From Salvator merianae (lineage: Eukaryota > Chordata > Lepidosauria > Squamata > Teiidae), in the NCBI GenBank assembly GCA_003586115.2, contig QVOM02000090.1:12139637-12203636 (forward strand): a stretch of 64,000 nucleotides of DNA. The letters run 5' to 3'. The notes beneath the pieces were generated by a model that ran no database searches, was not told the origin of the DNA, and was given only the letters and a program-made list of their open reading frames with translations. Shown here piece after piece: positions 41,391-52,215 of this stretch (position 1 is its first letter; each line of letters opens with the position of its first letter). The translations under genes and the position numbers were made by a program.

Positions 41391-42711
41391 CTCCCCTAAT
41401 GCCCAGTTTTCCACAGGGCACAGTAGCTTCTTTATTGTAATATCACACTGCACAGCAGTTCCGTGGGAACCAAACCGCAGCGCTAGGCAAGTGATGACTA
41501 TACATTATTTCTGTTTTATTTGCAGTAGTTATTTCCAAATTAACATATGCTGGTTTTCTGCAAATCTGTTTCTCCTTTTGTCAGATTGCTGTTAATTTGC
41601 TAGCACAGAGGCACTTCATACGCACATAGGCATAAAGGCAATGACAAACAGTAACCTTACAGGAGATTTCTACAGCTACTGACTCCAGACACTGGCTCCA
41701 GACAAGTGACGGTTGTAAGAGAATCATCCTGATAGCCCCATTCACTGTAATCAGAGAGTCCCGTTGTCAGTTGTACAAAAGAATCTTCGCTTTGAGGCTT
41801 GAGTGGAATGCAGCCTCCTTGCCTCCTCCCTTCTTGTGTGATGTGCTAAATATATTTATGGAGATAGTGCTGAATCATTGGGCAAGGAGAGGTCAACCAA
41901 ACCAGACCTGCATCTTGCAGAAGACAATGCTCAGGCTGGAAGGTGTGTGGCAGCCCCACCTTTGCAAGCTGAAGGGAAAGGTTATTTCGTTGCATAGCTG
42001 AGGAATCTCTCAAACAGACTGAGGGGAGAAAAACTGAGATGGGGTTTTAGGAAACAGGAAACCACCTCACCATGAGGGTGGTCTAGCCCATAGACCTCTG
42101 CCCTTTGGACTCCAAGTCCCATCATGCCCAGTGGCCAGCTGGATCTGGGAGGTTAAGCTTAGCTACCCTCTGTTGTCAACAGACAACAAGCACCGAATGC
42201 TAAATGTTCAGACATAGCAACGGCTTCATCTCAGCCTCTTATAAATCAGACCCAAAGCAGTTTCCTTTTAGTCTGTGCATCAGGGAAATCAGCTCTTTAA
42301 AAAGGAACAAAACGAAAACAGAAGGTGTCAGACTGAACAGGGCTCCAAATGAGAGCTGACACGTTTGGGTACATGGTGTCAAAACGCATAGTGTCAGAAA
42401 ATCCTTGTATGGGCGCTGCAGAGTCATTCTAAAGGGAACCGTCTTTGACCCAGTGTCTGGGTTAGATGGGCCGGGTGTCCAGCAGTATCTACAGGAGGGT
42501 GGCAGCGGGAGGGAAGCTCTCCTAAAGAACAGTGGTTCAACAAAACTGGTCCCAGAACACTTCGAAAAAGGAGGAGGAGGAACAAAGCTGACTATCTTTC
42601 ATGGAAGCTAAGAAGGGAAAAAGCAAACTGGAAAATCAGATATAGAGACGCATGTATGTATATATTTCCATTTATGTCTTGCCCTATGCTGCAAGGTCTC
42701 AGAGAAGGTTT
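41391..42711. other. Intron stretch
   Basis: A short 'gactccaagtcccatcatgc' motif at about 42,108 echoes the palindromic repeats. No gene recognised. Confidence 0.4.
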
Positions 42712-43125
42712 GTTGTTGTTCAGTCATTCGGTCATGTCTGACTCTTTGTGACCCCCCTGGACCACAGTGCGCCAGGCCCTTGTGTCCTACACTGTCTCCT
42801 GAAGTGTGCCCAAGCTCATGTTCATTGCTTCCAAGACACTATCTATATCCATCCCATCCTCTGACATCTTCTTATCTCCTTCCACCTTCCTTGTTTCCTA
42901 GCATCAGGGTCTTCTCCAACTAGTCCTGCCTTCTCATTATGTGGCCAAAGTACTGAGCTTCAGCTTCAGTATTTGTCCTTCCAATGAATGGACAGGGTTG
43001 ATTTCTTGAGTATTGACTGATTTGATCTCCTTGCTGTCCAAGGGACTCTCGAACATCTTCTCCAGCGCCACAATTCCAAACCATTGATTCTTCAGCATTC
43101 AGTCTTCCTTATGGCCCAATTTTCA
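42712..43125 (-). mobile_element. BovB-like RTE LINE 3' region (antisense)
   Basis: It begins 'ttgttgttcagtcattcggt' and runs through 'catgtctgactctttgtgac', 'ccctggaccacagtgcgcca', 'ctagcatcagggtcttctcc', 'atgtggccaaagtactgagc', 'ttcagcttcagtatttgtcc' and 'tccttgctgtccaagggact'. This is the BovB tail read on the opposite strand. About 410 bp are continuous, longer than the 3.03-kb copy. No intact ORF is present. Confidence 0.9.
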
Positions 43126-45417
43126 CATCCATGAGTCCTGATCTACCTAGGGCCATCTCATCTTCCACTTAATTTATGCAAAGCCATTGTGATACTTGCT
43201 AATCGTTGTAAATGGCATTGCACCAAGTCTGTCCATGTATTTTGGCTAGATAAGGCGTGCTGCATTTACAAATAATCAAAAATATCCCATTTTTGCTGGA
43301 ACAATTCCTTCTGTTGATACTGGAGGGGAAAATAGTTTGAAACATTAAGAAATATGTTGTCAACGCCAATGGACTGCCAAGTGCATTTCTGTCCATATGG
43401 ATTATAAATATATTCAATTATCCTGGAGAATTTGTAATGTTAAGAGCTTTTTATTTCAGCTCGTTTGCTTATTTGTTCTAAAATATTGCTTTCGTCCTCT
43501 TTTTGTTTAATAGGGGGACAGCACACCATTGCTTCTTCTTGCAGTAGCTAAAGGACTACATTTTGCACAGGTTGCAGTAATCCAAAATATTAGAGATTTT
43601 AATGGTGCCAGGAAATCAAGATAGATAACATTTAGTACTTTCTAAGACCAAACGATAGAGAGATTTAATGCTACATTCTAGCTAGAGGACCTCAAAATTA
43701 ATCAGCTGCTACACTGGCATTAAAATAGCAACATCCCTAATTGCCAACAAAAAGATTAATTAGCTTCTAATAGTGGGATTCTAATATTCCGTAGATAGCG
43801 GCAGAGAATTTGCACAGGTAATTATTGAATTTATTTTTTTCTAACAGGTGCGCGATGTAAGATGACTCAGAATTTCCAGGTAAAGATAAATACAGAGGTG
43901 TTACGAGCTTGCTGCAATTATCAATATAGAATATACAGGCAATCTGTGTCTGCACACTGATTTAGCTTTTTCTCTCTTTTTTTCATCCCTGTGTGTATTC
44001 CCCAAGGAGAGATTTGCACACGCCTAGGCAGGAACCTCTGAGCAACTCTGCTTGGAGGCGTGCAAAATGCTGGCACTTAAGTCCAGGTAGTGGTAGCCTC
44101 AGTGGGATATCCTTCCATCTGGAGACCTCGAATGCAAGCTTTGCTACTGGAGATTTGCGAAACTGGTTCGGTTGGTTTGAGGTTCGCAGCAAACTGGGGT
44201 GTTCACACGGTATGCATGCAGATTAAACCACCATCATTTCATCACTTCTGAGCGTGCTGACTCCTTTAGAGTCAACATTCCATGAAAGTTCTCATGCCTC
44301 TTGCCTTAACGTCACTTCTGTCTAGAGCCAGCCTCTTCGATAGGCCAAATGCCCACAGACTGGGGCCCCCAGATCCATGTTTAGATTTTGCTGGGGAGAT
44401 AATGCGACTGGGACAACCTACACCACCCCTCTTCTCATTCCATTCCACCTACACAGAATTCCTTGGAGTAGAATTTATGTCCAACGCCTTAGCCTTATAA
44501 CCATAGACGTAACTGTAGATGGACTCAGCCCAAAATTGTGTCAACTTGAAAATGCTTGCAGATCAAACTGTCTGGCTTCTTTATGCCCCTAAAAGGATGA
44601 TACAGAAAAGGGTAAAATCAGTCCCAAATAAGGCGGAATACATGCCCAGCAGCCCTAGAAATTTCCCTGAACGTACCCTACCCTTATATGATCACTGTCA
44701 AATGTCTCTAGCAGTTGCGTCTTCCAGTCTCCATTGGAGTTGGTTCCTTCTTTCTCTCTGACAACATATTTGTTTGTTTTCTGCTAAAATGCTTTCGAAG
44801 CCTTTTGGTCTTTCTAGGTATTTAATGAGTCAGACGTTCAGCATTTTCCAAAGGAGGCCAACCAGTCAACCAAACAGAAAAGAGAAATTGATTTAGGACT
44901 GGGACATTTATACTAATAATAGTACACCGTGAGAGCTTAAAATGAGGGTAAGCCAGGACTTGTAGGCTGTTATGCTCACCTGTCAACTAAATTCTCTCGA
45001 AGGCCCTGCAGTGATGCTATTTTTGGACATTTGGGGTAGTAAAAATTGCAACTCGAACCTGCGTGGTACCAAGTTGCCACGTACGGATGCGGCACTTTGG
45101 TTCACCTACCTTCAGGGTTGCCTTCACAGACCGGCAGCAGCTGCCCAGGATTTCGAGGCAGCTTTTACAAGCTCCACTCACATGTGTTGCAGGCATTGAT
45201 TCCATGCTGGGACAAGACCTTTGTATTGCACACTGTTTACTCTCTTCACTAGCCAGGTGCACTTCGCTAGTGTGCAAAGCACCAGGCCCACTTCTAGATC
45301 CTCAGTGGTCTGAAACTTGAGCTCCAGGGTCTTGCATATTGATATTTTTGTGCCTTGGAGGCAGGGTTCCAAGTGATTTTGGCAGTCCTCTGAAATGGGT
45401 CCCCCAGGCCCTAGTAT
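43126..45417. other. Intron stretch with possible conserved noncoding DNA
   Basis: 43,430-43,900 is AT-rich and non-repetitive (see findings). Near 44,160 a 'ggttcggttggtttgaggtt' patch resembles the palindrome at 26.6 kb. No gene recognised. Confidence 0.4.
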
Positions 45418-45630
45418 CTGGTAGACCTTGTTATCAAGGGCCCTTTCTGCACTTGACCTTATTCCAGATTATATCTTGGAATAGGGATCTGCCACCTGCA
45501 TGCTACTATGAATTATGGTAGACCTCACCTGGGGCCTGCTATAATCTGCACTAGCATGTGGATAGCTGATCCCTATTCTGGGATATAGACCAGAATAAAG
45601 CCAAGTGCAGAAAGGGCCAAGGTCTACCAG
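45418..45630. mobile_element. 213-bp palindromic MITE
   Basis: The outer 12 bp (CTGGTAGACCTT) are repeated inversely at the far end. Inside, CCCTTTCTGCACTTGACCTT and ATTCCAGATTATATCTTGGA are matched by the inverse of the right side. Even the centre pairs in part (GCATGCTA/TAGCATG). The left arm has about 9 extra bases. A related half lies at about 60,380-60,480. Confidence 0.8.
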
Positions 45631-46080
45631 AAGCAGACCAGGTGACCATTTTTGGCTTCCTGATCTGGACTACAATCCATCTGGTGCAGATGGAGCATAC
45701 TAGCAGCAGCTAGTGGGGGGGGGGCTCTTTAGTCTGCACCAATGGGTGGACAAAAGAGACCCAGAAGAGAAATACCATACAAACTAGAGGCAAGTGCGCA
45801 AAGGTTCTAACGGGTCCCGGTGACCTCAGCCAAGCAGAACTGAATTGGAGCTATCCAAGGTCCTGATTTCAATTGGCTTGGACTTCTCTCCTCCTTCTGT
45901 GCCCTTGCTTAATTTCACTTTGCCTACCTTGGCCAGGATTCATCCCTTTGGCCTGCCACACCTGGTACGATCTGACTTTCCTCGATCTCTTCCTGTTAAC
46001 TGGCATGTGAATGGAGCCCTCTGGCCAAAAAGGAGTAGCCGCCTCTGGGTTAAATTAAAAGTTTAATCACCTCAGAATTA
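45631..46080. other. Intron stretch
   Basis: A G run lies at about 45,715-45,723. Open frame 45,845-46,066 has no recognised domain. Confidence 0.4.
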
Positions 46081-46305
46081 ATGAAATTGCTGGACCTGCT
46101 GTTGCCTGGCTGGCATGCAGAAAACATGCCCTACCACCGGGCGCTTAAGAACTTACGAGATGGAGCTTTTTGGCAGGACATAAAAGAACGGATCCTGATG
46201 CACAAATACAGTCTGCTTAACAAAGCAGTAGATAAAAAGAGGAAAGATGGAACGGGAAATTCTGAATCTTCTAATTTTCTGGTGTCAGTAAATGGAGAGC
46301 AGTAA
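46081..46305 (+). other. Unassigned 74-codon open frame
   Basis: It reads MKLLDLLLPGWHAENMPYHR, has a basic, lysine-rich middle (DIKERILMHKYSLLNKAV) and ends VNGEQ-TAA. I do not recognise it. Its composition is more protein-like than neighbouring frames, but there is no strong Kozak context, promoter or conservation evidence. It could be a relic of a transposon gene or chance. Confidence 0.2.
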
Positions 46306-46338
46306 CTGACCATGACTGGTCAGCCTCCAGCGGCAACT

Positions 46339-46425
46339 GGCTGTTTGAAGGGCAGTGATTGGCTGACCTTGAGAAGGATCTGGCTATTTGAAGGGCAGTG
46401 ATTGGCTGGCTTTGCAAAGCATGGC
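46339..46425. repeat. Direct duplication of about 44 bp
   Basis: 'ggctgtttgaagggcagtga' plus 'ttggctgacctt' is followed by 'ggctatttgaagggcagtga' plus 'ttggctggcttt'. Confidence 0.85.
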
Positions 46426-47091
46426 AGCCATTTTGTGATGGCCACTCACGGTGTTTCCTTAGGATTCCCGGTTAGCTCACGGCGACGCTTTGCAGACCTC
46501 AAGAAGCCCTGCAGTAGAGTAATAGGCTGAGGCTGATTTCTGCACGCCAAAGCGAGAAAGATGCTGTTTCTATCCATTCTATATGATATTTTTATTCCAC
46601 TGTTCAGTCCTTATCTTTTGCCAGGCTCTCTTTGCTTTGCTGAGAGGGATATTTATAAAAACATTTCCAACAAGAGCGCTTAACTGCAAATTAGCTTACA
46701 TTATTTGCAAGGCTGAGCCCGGAACGTCTTGGCTGCAGAGAGGAAGCTCAATTAAGAGGCTAGCATAAATAGTCTGATGCTTCCAAGGATTTTGGGATGA
46801 TCTATAGCGCCATGAGTTGGCTCTTTGAAAGTAGCAGCTGTTGCGAGAGCTTTCCAAGGCCAAGGAGCCCGGGTGAAGACTGAACTAATTGCCCGTAGCT
46901 GTTCCTTTCTGTCAGCGTGGAAGGCTAAGGAATTCGGAGGGTGTAATTATCTTTCCGTGAAATCCCTTCAGGAGAGAGGTTCTAAGTTCTCTCACGTCTC
47001 TACCACATAGCAACACCTCTGACATTGTGGCTCCGTGAAGTGCCAATAAACATGCGTGACTGCGTGCGGTTGGGCTGTGGAAGCTGGAACG
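46426..47091. other. Intron stretch, low-repeat
   Basis: No repeat family or gene is visible. It is a candidate for conserved noncoding sequence (see findings). Confidence 0.4.
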
Positions 47092-47523
47092 TAGGGCCTG
47101 TTCGCACTTGCCAGCATGGAATGGTATAATTATACCATTCTATGCTGGATCAGACCCTGCAGCAGGGTGGCCATCCGTGCTGCGAGGGCCGGAACAGCCT
47201 GGACCTGGGCTAGTGCGAATGCTGGCCCATCAACCATGACAACGGCTGCAAAAACTTCTGGCCACTGCAGTGCACGTCTGCACAGCTGTAGCCATGCCAC
47301 GACCTATAGTGTTTGCTCCAGAAAGCAGGTGCGAACGCTGCTTACTGGGAGCAGTCCAGCTGCTCCTGGTTCTGTTGTGGACAGTGATTTAGCTATCAAC
47401 AGCAAGTAGCATTCAAGAGAATCTGCAGACACTCCTGAATTCTGGGGCCTCTGCAAAGTGCGAATGTGCTTTGCTAGTGAGTATCTGGACGCTCCCTAGC
47501 ACCAAAGTGCGAACAGACCCATG
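47092..47523. mobile_element. 430-bp nonautonomous DNA transposon with 16-bp TIRs
   Basis: The left end GGGCCTGTTCGCACTT and the right end AAGTGCGAACAGACCC are inverse at 15 of 16 bases. A near-perfect subterminal hairpin (CCAGCATGGAATGGTATAAT then TATACCATTCTATGCTGG) lies at 47,111-47,149. No clear target duplication. Related copies lie at 32,447 (same orientation) and about 59,675 (opposite). It is possibly hAT-like, uncertain. Confidence 0.8.
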
Positions 47524-47572
47524 GCTGCAAATTCAGAACCAGGTAGCTGCTTCTGACCCTTAAATGTCTTTC

Positions 47573-47725
47573 CACGATATTTATTTATTTAAGAATTTCT
47601 ATCCTGCCCTTCTCCAGAAGGTCCCAGGGTGGTTCCCAACAATGGAAACTAAATTAAAAATATATAGGGTATTCCTAAAATACATTTAAAATATAACCCT
47701 CCCTTTGTCCCTACCTGGCAGGACA
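47573..47725 (-). mobile_element. L2-like LINE 3' end (antisense)
   Basis: It contains 'ttatttatttaagaatttct', 'atcctgcccttctccagaag' and 'aaatataaccctcccttt'. It is the partner of the 5,100-5,290 copy. Confidence 0.65.
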
Positions 47726-48350
47726 GCACGCCCAATATTTGAAATATTGTGTCTTTTCTGTGGGCTATATGAGGAAAACTCTGTTCACCCGAGCTATCCA
47801 CTTGCTGCCGTGGGCACTATTCTGTGACCTAGTTTATTTTTTAATACTTTAATTCATGCTGCCTCAGCACTGAGGCTGCCGCTAGCCAAACTTATTTGAA
47901 CTTGGAAACTAAACAAGAGAAGGTCTGGTTAAGATTTGGATGGGAGACCACACGGAAATCTCAGGGCTATACTGGGAAGACAGAAAATGTCCCAGGAGAA
48001 GGTCCAGTTATCTGACCTGCTTTATTGTTGGGCTGCTTCTGTTTTTAAAAAGAAAAGAGTCTTGGGACCCAAATTATTTTGCTGATCGTGGCCCTTGGAA
48101 AGAGAAGGCTAAAGGCTGCTTCACGTACTGTGTTCTTTTCTTGAATGGCGATGCTCTCATAGTGGGGAAGAAAAGTACTAATTGCTGTGCTTCGAGTGCA
48201 GAGCAATTGTTTTTCTCTTGCTGCAGAGACAGAAGCAGAAACTCAGTTGGAATGCTCATTTGAGTTCACAGCCACATTGCATCAATTGTACGTAAGAGGG
48301 GAAAAAAACTATATCTAGTCTCAGGGAAAGTGGCCTCCTGCTGAGCTTGG
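47726..48350. other. Intron stretch
   Basis: The open frame at 47,940-48,263 has no recognised domain. No repeat assigned. Confidence 0.4.
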
Positions 48351-48515
48351 CACCTGGTGATTATGCACACATGTCCATATAGCTGTCTTGGCAAACCCAC
48401 GGAAGCGCTTTAGCAATGCCTTCCTTCCTGCTGTGGAGGGGCCAGAGGTTGAGCCCAGGAGTTTTTGCAAGCAAAGCAGATTCTCTGCCACTGCGCTATG
48501 AATGTTGCCTCTAAG
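48350..48515 (-). mobile_element. tRNA-SINE (antisense, decayed)
   Basis: On the plus strand, 'cttggcaaacccacggaagc', 'gaggttgagcccagga' and 'ttctctgccactgcgctatg' read as a reversed SINE body, B box and head. It is weakly preserved. Confidence 0.5.
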
Positions 48516-48612
48516 GGGTATTAAATCCAGGGACATGCCAAACTGCAGTTCGTCAAAGCACAAACTGCAGTAGAGGCCCAGGGCTGTCAGGTGTTTTACC
48601 TGGCAGTCCTGG

Positions 48613-48817
48613 CTCTCTTTGGCACCTTTAGGTGACTCCCGAGGAGTCTGCGTGGTGTGAGGAGCTCACCTGCTTTCCAAAACTGTGGTCGCTGCAGTGT
48701 GCATCAGTGCATGAAACCCTCGTGGATCTATAATGGTGGTGACCATGCTTTTGGAAAGCAAGCGCATTGCCCACACCATGTGGACTCCTCAGGAGTTGCA
48801 TAAAGGTGCCAAAGAGT
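48613..48817. mobile_element. 205-bp palindromic MITE with about 70-bp arms
   Basis: The left arm has CTCTTTGGCACCTTTAGGTG, ACTCCCGAGGAGTCTGCGTG and CCTGCTTTCCAAAACTGTGG. It is mirrored by the right arm (CCATGCTTTTGGAAAGCAAG ... ACTCCTCAGGAGTTGCATAA ... AGGTGCCAAAGAG). The spacer is about 60 nt. No coding capacity. Confidence 0.82.
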
Positions 48818-51597
48818 ACTGAGATCATAAGGAGAGGGCCTCCTTGTAGTTGCTCCTCTTTCAATAAATTACTGCAATGAAGATGTTGTCTGTATTAACG
48901 TCGACTTTCCCTGCACCTTTCCGGAAATGTTTATGGGTTAGGGAAGGACGCTGTGGATTTTCAAACATTGCTACCCTTCAGATCACACGGGGAATCCGGG
49001 ATGCAGACGTCTACATTTACGAGTAATAAGCAGGTTTCTGTCTGTGTTGTCCAAAGTCATGGTGATGATTGCAGCATTTTCCTGGGCATACTCTGGAAGT
49101 GGTTTATTCCGGAATACCCACATGCAGCGGGATAGGTAAGCAATGTCTGGATGCAGACATAACGGTGTTATATTTCCCCCCTTTGGATGGAACCTTTGTT
49201 TTGCTTTTGCCTGACGTTTTCCTTCTTTGAAAACACCCTGGAGGGATGTGTTGAAACCCAGTCTCTCTTCCAATTGCAAACTCAGAGCGCAGTCTCTCTG
49301 ACCTCCCCCCTCCCCCCCAAATAACTGCATTTCTAAGCCATTCCTCCTTTAATTTTCGCTTCTTAGCTGTGGTTTTCTTTTGGCTTAGTCTGGCCGACAG
49401 ATACAATAAGCATTAACAACGGACTCACACGGGGAGAGATCCAGGCCAGGCGGGGATCAAATGCCTTTTGCAAAACATCAGTGCTGCTTTGCTGCGTATC
49501 CCTCCTGCATCACCACCCTCTTTCCTGTACCACTTCCAAGGAGTAATACGATCTCGGATGTCGGAGAGGGGGAGAAACATTATTTTAATTCCCAGAAGCC
49601 ATAAGCAAAACAAACCTCTGCACGGCACGGGCGGCGGCCAGCATGGCTTCGAAGCACCGGGCTCCTTACAAACCCTGTGCCTGGGCTCTTTGTAGTTACC
49701 GCTTTTTAAAACGATGCCCCGTTCTTCGCACCTCCTCCGCTTTCCATGGTGCGGTTGCTTGGAGGGACAAAGGAGACTGCTGCTTGGTGCCAGTGGCAGA
49801 GGGCGAGTGGCGTGGATGGCTACAAAATAGTGCCATGAACAGAAAATTATGGAAGGATTAAAAAAAAAAAAAATGTATGCCAAGAACTAGTTGCTGAGCC
49901 ATCTAATCCTGAACGCTTTGTGCCACTGATGGGCACTTCGGGTGGGGGAGGCACAGAGGTGGACCAACCTGAGTGCCCTGCGGAGATGCTCCCGTGACAA
50001 CTCCCATGAAACGTGTCCCTCTTGAAGCCGACGCACATCTCTGCCAACCTGGACATGCGGGGAAAGGGATAGCGGGTTCACGTTCTCAGCCATGGGGTGT
50101 TGTGTGTGTGTGTGGGGGGCTGCTCCCTTTGCCCCTGTGGGCTGCCCACCTCTTGTTTGATATTCGTGCCCAAATCAGGTCGCAGCTCACAAGTTCCTTG
50201 TCAGAGAGCTTTCCTGAGTGACTCTCCTGCCAAACGTGCTTCCGCTCCTGCGCTCCTCATCAATGTTTTAAAAGCTCTTTGCGAGCACTCCCTCTGTGTC
50301 AGACAAATAACGGACTCATAGGACTAATAAGCGCTGTTATTAGCCTGATTTATTACTTCTGCGCTGGCATCAGCGTGCACAATAATTTACAGCATAAACA
50401 AAAGCGGCATTTCGCAACCCATTCGGCCTAATTACAATCCACCACACGGCTGGGACTCATCTGTTTTGATGCAACGGGAACCCTCCCGTTGTTCCTAGGT
50501 GACAATTCCTGGCTTTGGGTGAACTGCAAGTTAAAACTTTTAGCTGATAAATAAACATATATGGAAGTTGCTGCTATAAGTTGCAGTAAAATCCACCAAT
50601 TTGATTGGCTTGGAAAGGGAACTGGAGAAAATCAAGGGGAAAAGAGGAACAGGAGCAGAAATGGAAGAGAACTTTGATCTCATCTTTACAAAACTTTGTT
50701 ACTTCTTAAGCATTATAATCGGAAACTCCCAACGGCCACAGCAAGTTTTGTGGAATTTTGCTGAAGAAAAGTGGATTGGGGAGAAAACTAACCTTCTGCT
50801 TTCTTTCTTCCATCAGCTCTAACCTCAGTCTAATCCAGATTCTTAAAATGCTGAGTCAGCCCTGCATGGAGAGCTGGAAAGCTGAGTCATTGTATCGATG
50901 GCCCCTCCGAGCGTGGAAAAGAAGAGCTTGTTTTCGGACTCAGCCTGTCTTGAGGCTGCAGTGTTTAGGACTGGCCAGAGTCCAAACTGTCTTTCTGTGT
51001 AATTGTCAGGGATCTAACGCCAAGGGCATATGACCTAGCAGTTCATGCCAGTATTTCAGCTGCGTAAAATTAATTTAGCCATTCTGGCAGGTAAACAGGG
51101 AGAGCATAGGTCGCTGCTTGAGGTGAGTTTTAAACCTTTTAGCAGCAAGAAGTCCTTCGGGAAGGAGGCCGGCAGTCACTTAAATCTGGTAGAAGGATGA
51201 AACAAACAGCAACAACAAAATCAGCTGTAGGGGCGTATATTATATTTAAGCAAATCTGAATTCTGCTCTGGATTTTACAGTGCCTGGCAGCCAGCAAAAT
51301 CCATGTCATTCTTTTAAATAAATCTTACCATTCATCCTCTGATTCGGCGGAGCGCCATACGAATGCAGTTTTATATTTTAATCCTTTTATGCTAACTGCT
51401 CTGAATTCTCACGGCCTATTAATCCTTTTGTAGCAGGCTATTCATAATTTCACCATGTCCCGTTCTTCGCCAGAGTGTGACTACATCACAATTTTTTACC
51501 AAGTCTTATGTTTTTCTTTTTCTTTTTGGAGTCTCAGATCAGCAAGAAAACAATAATACCTAGATACAACAGGACAGACAAAAGGAAATGTTCTTCG
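48818..51597. other. Intron stretch: MITE half copy plus low-repeat sequence
   Basis: It contains a half copy of the 29.8-kb MITE (49,101-49,157), an A run at about 49,859-49,873, a (TG)n near 50,099-50,113 and two low-repeat, AT-moderate blocks at 50.31-50.48 and 51.29-51.48 kb (see findings). Confidence 0.45.
49101..49157. mobile_element. Half copy of the 'tctggatgcagc' MITE
   Basis: 'ggtttattccggaataccca', 'catgcagcgggataggtaag' and 'caatgtctggatgcagac' match the right arm of the 29,827-29,964 element. Confidence 0.65.
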
Positions 51598-52215
51598 TAT
51601 AAGATAAATTTAAATTATGGAATTTGCTACCTTGAGATATGTTGGCCATTAATATGAATGGCCTCCAAAAAAGCTTAGACAAATTTGTGGGAGTCAGATC
51701 TATCATGGCTACTGTCAGAAGAGATGGTGACAGCAAACCACCTGGACAGTTTTAAGAAGGGATTGGACAAGTTCTTGGAGGTCAGGTGTATCAATGGTAC
51801 TAGAATGGATGCCCAGGTACCACCTCCAAGTTAGTGAGATAGGCAGGAGGCCTCTAAAGGTCATTTGCAGGGAATTGAGAGCAGGTGAGAGTTTCACTCT
51901 AATCTTCTGCTTAAGAAGGCCCAGAAGCAAATGGTGGACCATGGTGTGAGGCAGGATGTGGGACTAGATGGGCTGTGGCCTGATCCAGCAGGGCTTCTCT
52001 TAATTCATGGAGGTCAGGCGTATCAATGGCTACTAGAATGGATGCTTAAGTACCACCTCCAGGTTGGGGAGACAGGCAGTATGCCTCCAAAGGCCATTTG
52101 CAAGGAGTCAAGGACAAGTGAAGGTTTTGATTTTGCCTTCTACTTGAGAATGCCCAGAAGCAACTGGTGGACCACTATGTGAGACAGGATGCTGGGCTAG
52201 ATGGGCCTCTGGCCT
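51598..52215 (+). mobile_element. Tandemly repeated CR1/L3-like LINE 3' ends
   Basis: One partial and two fuller copies lie head to tail. Shared words are 'gggattggacaagttcttgg', 'ggaggtcaggtgtatcaatg', 'accacctccaagttagtgag' and, at the end, 'aggatgctgggctagatggg' (second full unit) or 'aggatgtgggactagatggg' (first). Units end at about 51,990 and 52,215. This is the typical CR1/L3 tail. The head-to-tail arrangement suggests local duplication. Confidence 0.85.
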
